From: Istiophorus platypterus
Taxonomy: Eukaryota > Chordata > Actinopteri > Istiophoriformes > Istiophoridae
DNA length: 64,000 bases
Assembly: GCA_016859345.1 (NCBI GenBank)
Contig: CM029118.1
Location: 29,651,501 to 29,715,500, forward strand
Direction of reading: 5' to 3'
Position numbers and translations under genes: made by a program. This document shows positions 51,530 to 62,374 of the stretch, one piece after another. The notes beneath the pieces were generated by a model that saw only the letters and a list, made by a program, of their open reading frames with translations, did no database searches and was not told the DNA's origin. Within the stretch, counting starts at the first letter, position 1. Each line of letters starts with the position of its first letter.

Positions 51530-51835
51530 ATCAACTACCCTACACTTTACATTCATGATGGTGTCTCTTGATTGTACACTTTGATAATGATGTTTTAAAG
51601 AGATTTTTCTTCGCCAGTGAAAGAATTCTGTGATCATCCGCTTTAGTTCTCTGGTCCTCCAGGCCTTTCGGTGTTGCTGAACTCCCCACTGCATTCCTTC
51701 TATTTTCTGAATGTACTGAATTTTTAATGTGGTCACTCCTAATGTTTCTTCATCTGTCTGATAGGTTTGTTTTGTTTTTACAGCCTAATGCTGGTATCCT
51801 TCATTTGCATAAACATCTATCTACACTTCAATCAT
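51530..51835 (-). mobile_element. Third Tc1-like fragment, DNA-binding region only
   Basis: Closely resembles 48060-48370. Shared stretches include ggtgtctcttga, gaaagaattctgtgatcatc and ggtgttgctgaactc. On the - strand the frame 51736-51515 has MITEFFHWRRK, as in the copy at 48 kb. It represents the N-terminal part of the same family without core or ends. Confidence 0.65.
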
Positions 51836-51889
51836 GTCTTGAAGTCATGAACAAAAGCCTCATAGCATGAAAAACAGCTGAAACACTGC

Positions 51890-52440
51890 TTAACTTATGA
51901 ACCAGCAACTTTCTGCTGTTAAACTCAGTCAAAACTGAAGTCATTGTACGTAGCCCCGAACACCTCAGAGCCATTATCTAATTTTATACCTTTGTTACTC
52001 TTGACACAACTGCAAGGAATCACAGGGTTCTCTTTAATCAGGATGTGTCTTTTAACCCCAAGAAAACAAACTTCAAGGACTTTTTACCTACAGTACATAA
52101 CATTGTAAAAAATCAGGCATATCTTGTCTTGTCAAAATGACCTAAAAAAAATAAGTAAATAATTTTGTTATTTTAAGGCTGGATTTTGCAACTTATCAGG
52201 CTGTCCCAAGAAAGTCTAAATATTCTCCAGCTGATCCAGAATGTTGGAGCATACATACTGACAGGATCTTAAAGAGCTCATAGTACCCTATTACCCCACT
52301 GGATCACTGTGTTCCCAGAATGCAGCTTACATTTGGTTCCTAGAGTCTCCAAAAGTAGAGTGGGAGACAAAGCCTTCAGCTATCAGGCTTATCCTCTACT
52401 GTGGAACCGTCTTCCAGTTTTGAGAAATTTATGAGTCGGC
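51890..52440 (+). mobile_element. LINE 3' remnant (RT tail)
   Basis: Broken + strand frames read LNSVKTEVIV near 51920, a NHRVLFNQDVSFNPK block near 52010-52070, then LDFATYQAV near 52180 and, after shifts, SRVGDKAFSYQ-like and LWNRLP-like ends near 52360-52430. This is the order of a fish LINE RT C-terminus (KTEV, LGV, LDY, then LWN). No endonuclease or upstream RT is present. Confidence 0.55.
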
Positions 52441-52454
52441 TTAACATTTTCATG

Positions 52455-52845
52455 GCTGATGAAAGTAGCGCCGGCAGGGAGGACCCAAACACAGACTCAT
52501 AGGGAGGCAGATTAAATGAAGACACTTTAATGGTGAAAAACAGGCTTACTGGCAGATGAGATGAACAAGTTGGCAAGCAGGAGCACAGGCAGACTGAGGT
52601 AACAGGACAATTCACACTGTTAGCAGGAATACAGGGAAAACACAGTGGATCATAAGCAGGAAAATCTGACAAAGAACTGGTAAATATGGCATGTTTTAAT
52701 AGTGACATGGGTGATGAGAGAACTTGGCTCATGTTTATGAGTGGAGAGAGAAGCTCAGGTGATTGGAGATGTTGAACAGGTGATCATGTAGAATAATAAA
52801 CAGTAAGAAGTCCAGGGACACCTGTGGGGGCGGTTCGGGAATGGA
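52455..52845 (-). mobile_element. LTR-like segment related to the 58.9-kb unit
   Basis: cactttaatggtgaaaaac, caggcttactggcagatga and the GGACCCAAACACAGACTC start match the layout of the 58.9-kb LTR family in the same orientation. An attaaa polyadenylation-like signal occurs on the - strand near 52530. It abuts an (AAT)n tract on the right. Confidence 0.4.
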
Positions 52846-52857
52846 ATCCTGAAGTGA

Positions 52858-52915
52858 AATAATAATAATAACACTAATAACAATAACAATAATAATAATA
52901 ATAACAACAATAACG

Positions 52916-52963
<48 letters not shown>
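52858..52963. repeat. (AAT)n microsatellite
   Basis: Imperfect aat and aac triplets for the first 60 bases, then about 14 perfect aat units. It yields spurious poly-Ile and poly-Leu frames on the - strand. Confidence 0.97.
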
Positions 52964-53331
52964 GCAACCACTATATGGAACTTGCATTGTGCTGTTATCT
53001 TTCCTTCTGCTCTCTTACCCTTCCCATCATTTAGGAAGGGATTAATAAATCTTTACATACAAATTGTTTAAACACAGGTTTAAACATTATTGAGCAAATG
53101 AAACTTGCTTCTTATTTATAAACCTGTCTGTTTTCATTTTTTTCATGGCATCTAAGCCTTCAAATCATTCCTCTCAAAACTAGCATCCACTTCATAGCTG
53201 TCATTATTAAACTCTTCGCAGAACATGCTGAAATCAGTCTGATAGTAGAAGTGAGACTTGAAAAGTCAACATGCAGATGTTAAATCATCTTTATCTTAAT
53301 TGTCATGTTACAGGTGTTCCATGGCTCTAAT

Positions 53332-56105
53332 CTAGTCTTCATGTCCAAGTTGGACACTGTTCCCCTGACCACCTTCATCCTGCACCATATGGCTGCCCAC
53401 AAAGTATAATAGAGTTTTTTTGTGATCTTGTTTACATTCTGCATTAGAATAAAAGCACCATTAGAGAAACATGATTCATTTTGAGTACATTTAATGTTTA
53501 GGTTAACATTGGGAATTATAAAAAAAATAAACAAGAACTAAATCGCCCCAGAAAAACACAATGAAAATCAAGTTCATGCCTTGTCTTACCATTTGGCTTC
53601 CAAAGACGAAAATTTTGCCTCAGCCATTGAAAGGTTACCTTAAAAGCATCAACAATGCACACTCAGTGCCTTCTTACAGAGTTTCATAAAGAGCTATAAC
53701 CTTTACATATATAAGTTGTGAAAGTGAATTCATAGAATGTGTAACACTTTCACCAATGCAATATTAAAATGTTATGTGTGCATAAACTTTAAGCAGGACC
53801 AAAGTAATGCTTGGACAAATGAAAGCCTTGAAAATATTTTCAAACTTGATTCTGTGTCATACTTTATGTTCATTTGTACACTGTTACCGAGAGCAAGGAT
53901 GTGGACACAGTCATACAGTCACAGGTTTTTATTTATCAGTTGTTTAAATGAAAATAGCACACATTCAATGGATGACAGTGAAGTATTATTATATGTTCTT
54001 GATCAAACAGCGACAGTTTGTTTTTCCAACAACAAATTAACATTTCTTGTAGTGGATGATATGGTCATGGTTTTAAAACTGACAACAGATATGTATTTCT
54101 CATATATATTTGTAAAATACTATGAATTCTACCTCAGGCAGAATCACTTTTTCCAGGTACATCTGCTGCTCGGTTTCTGTTCCCAGCACAGACAGGATGT
54201 TATTCAGCCTGTTCACCATCTGTGCAGTCTAAAACATTTTACAAATGTTAGTAATTACACATAATCTCTAAGGTACATTCCCCCTTGAGTAGCTTTTGTA
54301 TCAATGCGGTAGGTTGCAAAAAAGTGAAAAACAATCAAGTTCAGACATAAAGATTTGAAAACAGGTAGCTGACTTTTTTTCAGAACTTTTTTTTTTAAAG
54401 TGGCCTATATATTACTAAAGTTGCGCCTGCTCAATAATGTTTAAACCTGTATTTATGAAATTATGCTTACATAGCATAAATTCAGTCTTGAAATAATAAA
54501 ATTAGTAAAGATTCTATTTTTTTTCCTTTTTATTTCAAAATGGCAAAATTCATAACTTCCTTGGCAGGAGTAATTACATAAGTGGAATGGAAAAACAAAA
54601 AAGTAGAGCAAGGTTGCTCAACAACCACGCTAAACAAACCAGCCCTCGTTGACAGCAAGAATGTCCAGCGGACTGCCACAGGCTGCCAGGGCCAAAAGGG
54701 GAACCCCAGAGTCACTATCTGATTCAGCAGTAAAGGGGAAGGTTGAGGGAAACTTAGTGAGTCACCAATTCTCCATTTTTTGCACCACTTTTTGTTGTGA
54801 AAGGTGTTAGACATGGTAGTTAAAGCCTTGACAGTGTTTGAAATCCATTTTCAATTTCTGAAACCTTTACTGTGTTTTTGAAAATGCCTAAAAGGATGAT
54901 TTTGCTGCTATTTCCCAGTAAGATCACATCAGACCAGACCAGATTATCTCATTGATACTAACCACTGTTTGAAACACAGTTTCAGAATTGTGAAACCTTT
55001 ATTCTTTCTGTGCAAACACAAAAGAACAATTTCACTGTTTTTCAGATTCAGGCTACAAGTATGGCTAGGAGACAAAAGACGGTGTGGCAGTGTAAATTCT
55101 CTGGACAGTGGGGTAATGGGGATCATGTCTGCAGGCAGATGTGAGGTCAAGTGATTGGGAAAGGCAGGAACACCATGAGGATAACTGGTGAGCAGGAGAA
55201 GAAGAGCAGGGTCTGGATTGACAGTGGATGGAGAACTGACATATAGGTTTCATAACAGTGTCTTTATAGAGAGATCAAATGAAGAACAGGCACTAAGGGC
55301 TGAATAACGGTACTTCTAACACAGAACACAGAAAAGGAAAAGGCAATGGAAGAAGAATTGAGACAAGCTGAACACAGTCGGTTTGAGGTAAGGTGGAAGA
55401 ACAACACTAATTTGTATTTTAAAAAATTAGTTGAATAGATAAAAAAATTAAAACAATAAATCTGTTGTGTTTCTGTATTTCAAATGTTAAAAATAACTTT
55501 TGTACTACTGTTGTTTACAAGTTAGTGAGAGAAGGTTTACATGGGAAATTGAAAGAAAATGATCTTTACTCATCTAATGAATATCTAGCTGTGAAAGGAG
55601 CACTGTGGTAATACTCTTAAGCAATGCAAATAGAATAAAAGTTTCACAAATCTAAACCTGTGTTTTAAACAGTGTGTAGTATCTCTGAGATAATCTAGAT
55701 TTGACAAGTCTAGGTGTTGGTTTTTTTATCTAGACCTGGTCTGATGTGGACTGGATGGGGGGAAAAAACACTGAAATAGCACTGTTTGTGTTATCATAAA
55801 TAGAATAAAGGAATCCCAAATATGAAAATGGGTTTCAAACATTGGGAAGGCTTTAACTAGGATGCCTAACACACTTTCAACAAAATACGTGGTGCAAAAA
55901 AATAGAGAATCATTCGCTCAGTAAGTTTCCCTTAACTTTTCTCTTTACTGCTGAGTCAGAAGCTACAGCTCAGAGGCTTACCTCAGCATCCTTAATGATG
56001 AGAACTCTCTTCTCCTTGACATAATTATATTTAAGGGAAACTCTTCCAGGAGGACGAGTGTAAAAGTATGTCCAATCCACAGAAAACTCATTTTCTCCAA
56101 AACAG
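53332..56105 (-). CDS. 3' end of a spliced host gene, four exons, protein not identified
   Basis: Four exons can be read on the - strand. Exon 1 is 56105-55982 (acceptor ttttccaacag, donor GAG/gtaagc). Exon 2 is 54228-54133 (acceptor gttttag, donor GAG/gtagaa). Exon 3 is 53638-53590 (acceptor cttttaag, donor AATG/gtaagac). The last coding exon is 53438-53332 (acceptor ttctaatgcag, stop TAG). The phases agree at all three junctions: 0/0, 0/0, and a G completed by AA. Exon 1 starts with one base of a split codon and then 41 codons (begins CFGENEFSVDWTYFY, ends RVLIIKDAE). Exon 2 gives 32 codons (TAQMVNRLNNILSVLG to KVILPE), probably helical. Exon 3 gives VTFQWLRQNFRLWKPN. The last exon gives 34 residues from CKQDHKKTLLYF to SVQLGHED. 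No membrane segment or signal is seen. I do not recognise the family. Upstream exons were not found. In-phase splicing across four exons is unlikely by chance, but a decayed pseudogene cannot be excluded. Confidence 0.62.
54630..54752 (-). other. Possible alternative last exon inside the first visible intron
   Basis: Between host exons 1 and 2 a locally GC-richer 123-base frame reads on the - strand in phase 0 after an AG at 54754-54753. It begins FPSTFPFTAESDSDSG and ends DILAVNEGWFV, then stops at 54632-54630. In phase it would join directly to exon 1 and give a shorter C-terminus. The acceptor has no good pyrimidine tract, so it may instead be a fragment of an unrelated repeat. No family recognised. 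Confidence 0.2.
55060..55260 (-). repeat. Possible LTR-like or dispersed repeat within the host intron
   Basis: The - strand shows ctcaccagttatcctcatgg and ggcctttcccaatcacttga-like, CACCTG-rich DNA, similar in texture to the LTR segments at 52.5 and 58.9 kb. No boundary could be set. Confidence 0.2.
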
Positions 56106-56842
56106 CTGTTGGAAAAGGAGAGAGGTCTTACATTTAGGGTCATCTTATACTCAGGTCAATACAGTAATTAGTCAGTTGCTTGGCTTGTTCCATCATATTG
56201 TAAACACAGGTAATTAGCATTGTTATTAAATGAGCTGTCTCAGGATACTTGCCTCAGCTGTATCAGATGAAGTGCATTGTTGGCAGTTTAGGGATGATGG
56301 AGATGGGTTTTCCTTAAATGTACATATTTTATTTTATGATTTTTGTATCTTAGTGAATATGCAATATGACAAGGCAAGGGACATGATGAAGAGGATGAGG
56401 AAGAATGGGAGTAGAGAAGGGGAGACAAGCAGTTGAGTTTGGGTGTATGACAAAAGTACATAGTCCAGCTGTGTTAACTGATCCAGTGTCACAGTGCAGC
56501 ACTGCAGTTAACTTGTCAATAATATTTCAAGTTTACCTTGTCCTTTTGGCCTAAAATCATATCAAGATGGCACTGCAGGAAGGAACAGGAATGAAACGGA
56601 TAAGGATGGTAATAATACTTAATTCTACTGGGTACACCACACACAAGCACATGCACCTTTGTTCATTACCAATACCCACACGTTCAGGCCTGAGTACTAA
56701 TATACATGTAATTACAATGCACCACCATGTAGTGGGGATGTGTGTCCCCTGACTGACATATGCCTATACTCAGTGCATTTGACCACATTGGATCCAAACC
56801 TCTAATACTGCTCTGAAATATATGTTACAATTGATTATGATC

Positions 56843-57045
56843 TTGGAGGTAATGTGTGTATAAACTAGTTTTAGTACCATTGCTGATTAATAGATTCAAG
56901 TTTAAGTTTGTGGTCTAATGGATTCTGCATTAACATTATCACTCGTGTCTAAACATGCACTTATGGCAAAGAGGGTTATAACTTGATATCAACAAGTTGG
57001 TCTTCTTAATGATACTGATAAGAATGATAACAAATGTGAAATTTT
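56843..57045 (+). repeat. Diverged direct repeat, copy 2
   Basis: Second copy of the 49170-49395 block, starting at the same sharp edge ggaggtaatgtgtgtataaa and ending ctgataagaatgat. Its location is upstream of the visible host exons. Confidence 0.6.
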
Positions 57046-57161
57046 CAATATAAAGATTATATTTCTTTTTTTTTTGCTTTTATCAATAATTTTTATACAT
57101 TCCTTATATAAAAAGATATGACAGAAATCATGTAAATGTAAGTAGTATGGCTGATGGATTA

Positions 57162-57200
57162 ATGGATGGATGGATGGATGGATGGATGGATGGATGGATA
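57162..57200. repeat. (GGAT)n microsatellite
   Basis: About nine perfect ggat units; produces a spurious MDGW-type frame. Confidence 0.97.
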
Positions 57201-57209
57201 TCTTGCAGG

Positions 57210-58540
57210 ATAGGTGCTTGTGTGATTGTATTATATTTAATTAATTCTGTGAATGAGCTGCCTAATTATGATAGAGTGTATTGTTTTCCAGTAATAGTTT
57301 GGGGCTCATGTCCCCAGAGACCCACAAAGTAAATGTAAAACACTTCAATACATTTATTTGGTTATGATTTTCATCAGCGCACTGTTCAACTGTCTGTAAT
57401 TTCATTTTTTTTTTCAACTTCAGTTTTTAATGTACCATTACTCTGTGAATAACTCATAGCAATTTTCATAATTACATTCCCACTTAATTGATAAACTTTG
57501 AATTAACTCCGTAATAGAGAGTAAAGGTACTGAGACAACACACAGGATCCCCATCCATCCCAGCTGTGTGGGAGTGAGTGTGGCAGCCTTGTTTCACTGC
57601 CTGAGTAGCATAGCACAACACAACACAAATTCCCACTACATATTATTACATTATGCAACTGCACTGTGGATTAACAAAGATTAAACTCTGGACTACAGTG
57701 AGGGACTAAATGTGGACTAGGGCCATTATTTTACTGTCATTACTGAACTCTTCTTCTTTGAAATTGTATTTTAAATTTATGTTCAGTTTTGTGTTAAATT
57801 TTTATCTTGTTCACCTCTTTGATGAAGAAAAAAATCAAAATGATAGTCTACTAGAAAAACCAGACAAGCTAAGAGGCACTGTCCCTGCTGCCACACATTC
57901 ATAATGTGAGGAAGAGGTTAAACAAACATTATCTTTGTCAAGTCAGTTTAACCTTCATTTATGCCCTAATTTTTTTCCATATCAAACTTCATCACCAGAG
58001 GGCACTCTAACACTTCAGTGTAATGATTCCTGCTGAGGGCAACAAAGGCTGAGACATGTTTCAAGACTGATTTTGAAGAGGCCTGGCAGTGCAGGCACTA
58101 ACTCAGCAAAATTTGTTTAGCTGTTCCCCTTACATCTGCATGTGTTATTAGATAAATATCTTCCTGTCATAAAACCGGTTTACAATTCTAAGAAACAGCA
58201 ATAATAAAGTTTTTCCAATGTTCTTGAAGAACTCAGTTACAGAATTCATTTGGTACACAACATATATTGTTTTTTTTTTTATGGAGTTCTAATGAGGTCA
58301 GAGGTGAATCTGGAAAATCTTTTGGTCTTTAGTCAGCTTGGGGACATGTACATTTAAGTTATTCCAAATATTTTTTTTCTTATGAGTAAAATATTATTTT
58401 TCCTCATAATCCAGCTTTACTGGTTCCCCAGAGTATTAGTGGGTTGGTATTTGGAATTATTTACCTCAGTGAAGAATGAACTCACTAATAATAAAGGAAT
58501 CAAAGTCAGGATAATGGGGGTTTATTTGATCTTCATCTGA
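57210..58540. other. No gene seen
   Basis: AT-rich sequence upstream of the visible host exons. I looked for further - strand exons here and found no acceptor-donor pair with an open phase. Confidence 0.45.
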
Positions 58541-58554
58541 GAACTTGGTCCTTC

Positions 58555-58770
58555 TGTCACAGCTGAAGCCAGGAACACAGGGGAAAGGACTTAAATGCAG
58601 ACACACGGAGGCAGGCTGGTGCAATCAAGTCCCTTTTAATGAAAAAATCATGGCTTGAAAAAAAAGGTTTACAAGTGGACAGAAGAACATGTAGACAGAT
58701 GAAGCAGGAGGGAGTTCACTAGCAGTGACCGGTGACTGGACTGAAATGGAGAAAGAGACCCCGGGCAGAA
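58555..58770 (-). mobile_element. Partial LTR-like copy beside the solo LTR
   Basis: Begins tgtcacagctgaag. It aligns with the neighbouring unit through aaatgcagacac, caagtcccttttaatg, ggtttacaagtggacaga and gtagacagatga. Similarity stops near 58720-58770, so it is a truncated member in the same orientation. Confidence 0.4.
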
Positions 58771-58883
58771 GAGGGGCTGCCCCTCATTGTACTCCCAACA
58801 TATGTTTTTCCCTGTCCAAATCAACACACTAGGGAATATGACAAAAGAAGTGTCTGCTGGGTCCATATTTGAACAGAGTGTCC

Positions 58884-59196
58884 TGTCAAAACCAAAGATC
58901 CAAATGCGGAGACATGAAGGAAGGCAAAAGTAAAGTCACTTTCAAAGAAAAAAATGACAGGCTTACAGGTGGACAGAATATCAAGTAGACAGATGAATTA
59001 AAGAACTGACTGGCAAACAGGTGAAGGAGAGATCAGGGGACTGCAGGGCTGACAGGGGAATTTAGAACAGGTGTGTGGATGGGTGGGGCAGACAGGTAAT
59101 GGGAACAAGGAGGAAAGTCTGAGGACATCTGGTGGGTGACTGGAAGATGGCAGGTCTGGGAAGACAGGATGAAGGGACCAGGAGCAAATTCTGACA
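58884..59196 (-). mobile_element. Candidate solo LTR (TGTCA...TGACA)
   Basis: A 313-base unit begins tgtcaaaacc and ends aaattctgaca, so it is bounded by 5-bp inverted TGTCA/TGACA ends, like the LTRs of several fish gypsy groups. Read on the - strand it has repeated CCTGT/CACCTG-rich sequence and ends with catttggatctttggtttt, in place of the usual primer-proximal end. It resembles 58555-58760 and 52455-52840. No coding region is attached, and no clear target-site duplication was seen. Confidence 0.45.
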
Positions 59197-59492
59197 CTTT
59201 CAGTTTAAAGGAATGATTTCTGGATTTTCAGTTCAATTTTGTAATGCTTTCAAAACCAATGGTCACCTCTTAGAGTGGCATTTACGGGCAGTTAATCTTC
59301 CCTTTCTTGTGCAACTTTATGAATAAAATAACAGCTAAAAGGTACAGCAGTTCCACATATTTTTTGCAATAACAAATACATGTATTAGCTTTGTACCTGT
59401 TGCACAGCACCCACCCCATTATGGATGATAAGGAGCGGAAGCCTAGCAGATCACTCTTAAAAGATGGTCAAGGGCCACAAGTAATTTTTTTT

Positions 59493-59643
59493 TATATACC
59501 TACTTGGTTATAGTTACAGAAGAGATATTCAAAAAGGTGAATGTAAACAGTATGATCACATGACGAGAATGATGAGAATAAGAAGCGGTTGAAACAAGAA
59601 ATAATTTCCAAATATTTAAGTGATGACTCAGTTTCTCCAGTTA
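59493..59643 (-). repeat. 150-bp inverted repeat, copy 1
   Basis: The reverse complement of this block matches 62557-62706 with only about three mismatches and no gap. It starts tatatacctacttggtta and ends at tttctccagtta. In context it is a fragment of the short inverted-repeat element at 62375-62926, in the opposite orientation. Confidence 0.85.
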
Positions 59644-59764
59644 ATAGAGGTATTCTGTCCTGCTTTCAAATTGAGATGATAAAGTCATATTTTTGCATGA
59701 TCACTGATCAACACTTTTCCTGGCATTCAATTGGTTGGGGAATTTTGACAGGGTTATTGCACAA

Positions 59765-60160
59765 AAATCTGCAAGCAGATGCTTTATAAGCACACAGAAG
59801 CACAGCATTAATGCAAGGAGAAGGACTTAAGATGGTACACAGGGAATCTGTGTAAGCAACAATATCTAATATATGAGTGCATGAATAAAGATTTGAGCTG
59901 GAGCAGAGCAAATCCACAGGCATATATAATCATCTTGAATGCAAGACAAAGGACTTAAATGGGAGCATAGGAGATCTGTGCAAGCAACAGTATATCTGAG
60001 TCCAGGCAAACAGTTCTGAGTAAGAGCAGAAAAAATCTGCATTCAAGCAATGACTATTTGAGTGCGCGGACAGGGTTTGAGGGAGAGCATTACAAAATCT
60101 GAATGAGAAATCAAGATATCAAACTCTCACATGAAAGGACTATGCTCTTATACAAAGATG
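59765..60160. repeat. Degenerate 62-bp minisatellite, about six units
   Basis: The motif aatctg or gatctg recurs at 59767, 59845, 59973, 60034 and 60096 (aatcc at 59910), a spacing of 79, 65, 62, 61 and 62. Units share gggagca, aatctgtgcaagcaa, tatctgagtgc and a final aaaggactt. Divergence between units is considerable, so the array is old. Confidence 0.7.
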
Positions 60161-60340
60161 GGGATAATTCCCTATACAGGATATTGAAGGAGAGATTAAT
60201 CACTATCTTGTGATCGGTTTAAGTATAAATATTCATTGGAATATGGATGACTATTAGTAAGACCATATTTACTGTACTGTTTGAAAGTAAATGTGGAATA
60301 CAAATTTCTTGACTTCCCTTTTTGTCTTCCTCTGTGTAGT

Positions 60341-60722
60341 GCTAGGTCATTAAACACATTAAAATCAGCTCCAATTTTAGTGACATTGGTTAATTCTGAA
60401 AAAGAGGTGAAAATAGGAAGGATTGTTTTTTTATGAAACAGGAAGGATTGTTTTTACTAGGGCCACAGATATAATCATAGGTAAGATCGTCTTTGTTCAT
60501 GATGATCTTCCCAGAGGATCTTAAATGGTTACAGTGTCTGTGAAAGGGATTTCTTGTTGAATAAAAAGGAAAACTCTCTTTAACTACAGTTATATGTTGT
60601 AGAAAAATATGTTGAATTGTGGACAGTCTGTTTTTTTGAGCATCTGTGGCTAATTTGAAAATATGAAGCTGAAGCAAGCAGAAGTCTGCTTTCAGTTTTT
60701 CAAGGTGACTAAAGATCTTGAT
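60341..60722 (-). mobile_element. L1-like LINE endonuclease fragment
   Basis: On the - strand the frame reads KIFSHLEKLKADFCLLQ near 60720, then FPFYSTRNPFHRHCNHL, LTYDYICGPSKNNPSCF and, after a shift, ELTNVTKIGADFNVFNDL near 60395-60345. The ordered motifs (HL..LK.DI.CLQ, then IYGPN..P.FF, then GGDFN) are those of an L1-type apurinic endonuclease. The catalytic glutamate of LQE is replaced and frames are shifted, so it is dead. Confidence 0.55.
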
Positions 60723-61163
60723 TTTTTTTTCTGCTTAAACCAATCCCACAAATATTCATATTTATACTTTTTAAAGATGATATGACCTGATTTATATTTC
60801 CTAATCTTAGCATTGAAAAGTACAGATGTAGAAGTGAGTGAGTGTGTATATGTGTTCATGTGTCTCCCTGAGCTGATATGACTGAAAGCAAGCGCACTCT
60901 TCTCGTTATCATACTATCTGTTTTATATACAGTATATACACACACAACAGCATAGAGCCAGGATTACACGAGGAAGAAATTGCTTGCAAACGAACACTAT
61001 TAAAACAACAACAGCAACCAATAAGAGAGCAATTAATATGAGTTTGCTGGGGGTTTGTAGTGCCATGGATGCCAAACAAACCATATTATTAATCATATCA
61101 GCACTGTGTCTCCTCTGTTTTTGGTCAGCATTTTTTAAGATGGGAGCCAAAGAGTGACATATG

Positions 61164-61409
61164 TCACAGTAAAGGTGTAAGTTGATGTATAATATAATCA
61201 CTGCACATTTTTCTTTCTCCAGATGTTTTTTTTGGATAGGAAATCATTTTTGGGTGGGTATTGGTCGAAAGTCTAAAGCTTGTCCCTGTCAGCATTTTCC
61301 CTTGTTTTTTGACAAGTTCTTTATGTTTAGAATGTTTGAATTTGGCATCACCTTTTTGACTTTTCATTGTTTCCTTTCCTCCTATACTGTGGATATAGTG
61401 AAAAGTCAA
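61164..61409 (-). other. Lysine-rich frame, possibly ORF1 start of the same L1-like element
   Basis: An 81-codon - strand frame contains MKSQKGDAKFKHSKHKELVK, strongly basic, upstream of the endonuclease fragment in the direction expected for L1 ORF1. No coiled coil or RRM is visible. The link to the L1 fragment is only positional. Confidence 0.2.
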
Positions 61410-61689
61410 TTGTATAATAGCGGTTTCTTATTTATCTTGGCTCATGGACTGCTTTTCTGCATTGTTTTGTATGTATCTTTTGTTGTGCATTAAAGCTGAG
61501 TAACCCCTCTGGTAATCAGCACGCAGTGAAGACTCTACTGCTCCTCCTGAATATACAATTTTGAGAAGTAGATTTTTCCTTTATGTCAGCCAAAAAAAAG
61601 ATCTCCAAGTAGCATTAGAGTAGGAACAACTGCCCAATATCGAATAAAAGTTTTCCTGAGGCATTTCAGTTATTATCTTGGTGACCACT

Positions 61690-62056
61690 GAATATTAAGG
61701 CCTCATCCAACCATCAAGTTTGTTGCAAATCGGTTCAGTAGTTTTTGTGTAATCCTGCTGACAAATAAACAAACAAACCAATATACAAACAGACATGAGT
61801 GACAACATTCCCTCCTTGGCAGAGGTAAAAATATTTCTGTATTAGAATTGCCATAAAAGCCTTTATGTTCCTGATATTCCCTGAGACGGTAATTATTACC
61901 TCCTCCAAGGTGGTTATGTATGCACCCACGTCTGTCTTTAGGTGGGTGTGGGTGTCAGAACGATTATGCAAAAAGGATTGAAATGATTTGCACCAAACTT
62001 TTTGGAAGGAACAGGGTATGGGTCACGGAACAAATTAAATTCTGGGTCTGATGTGG
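61690..62056. repeat. Palindromic dispersed repeat (two facing copies)
   Basis: The left arm 61690-61830 read in reverse and the right arm 61895-62056 are the same fish repeat. Both have a ggcagaggtaa/cctccaaggtgg edge, then gcaggattacacaaaaacta or cagaacgattatgcaaaaa, then gatttgcaccaaactt. The left arm also has an aaataaacaaacaaacca tail. It resembles the 3' part of RTE-type LINE/SINE repeats arranged head to head around 61862. Confidence 0.6.
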
Positions 62057-62374
62057 ACCATTGACTATGAATCGGAATTTTTTTTCTTATAGTGTATGTT
62101 GTTTCACATTGGCCATGGCAGAGGTCTGCACTCTACTGAGGGCATTTCCTAGTCTGACATTGATAGGGTATCATAAAATATGTTTTATGTTTTGTTTTCA
62201 AATTTGTTCTAAAATGTTATGTTTCCTGGGTCCATTCCAGAAACTGGGTTTAGGAAAAACTTCAATGTTTGTTAATCCTGACTTGAGGGAAACTGGGGTT
62301 TTTACTTCCAGAAACAAAGATCCCCCTTAAAACTGGGTAAGTTACTGTGGTAACAAACAATGTGAACCTGACCT

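Noticed and set aside
52735..52971. Poly-Ile and poly-Leu frames
   Set aside because: Translation of the (AAT)n microsatellite.
53737..54264. 175-codon + strand frame, the longest in the window
   Set aside because: AT-rich codon mix with no domain, and it runs antisense over the spliced - strand exon at 54133-54228, whose splice sites and phase are convincing.
56532..56546. Possible 14-base upstream exon of the host gene (ttttag/GCC...AAG/gtaaac)
   Set aside because: The phase fits, but the exon is too short to support. The better acceptor nearby (ttccttcctgcag) brings an in-frame stop.
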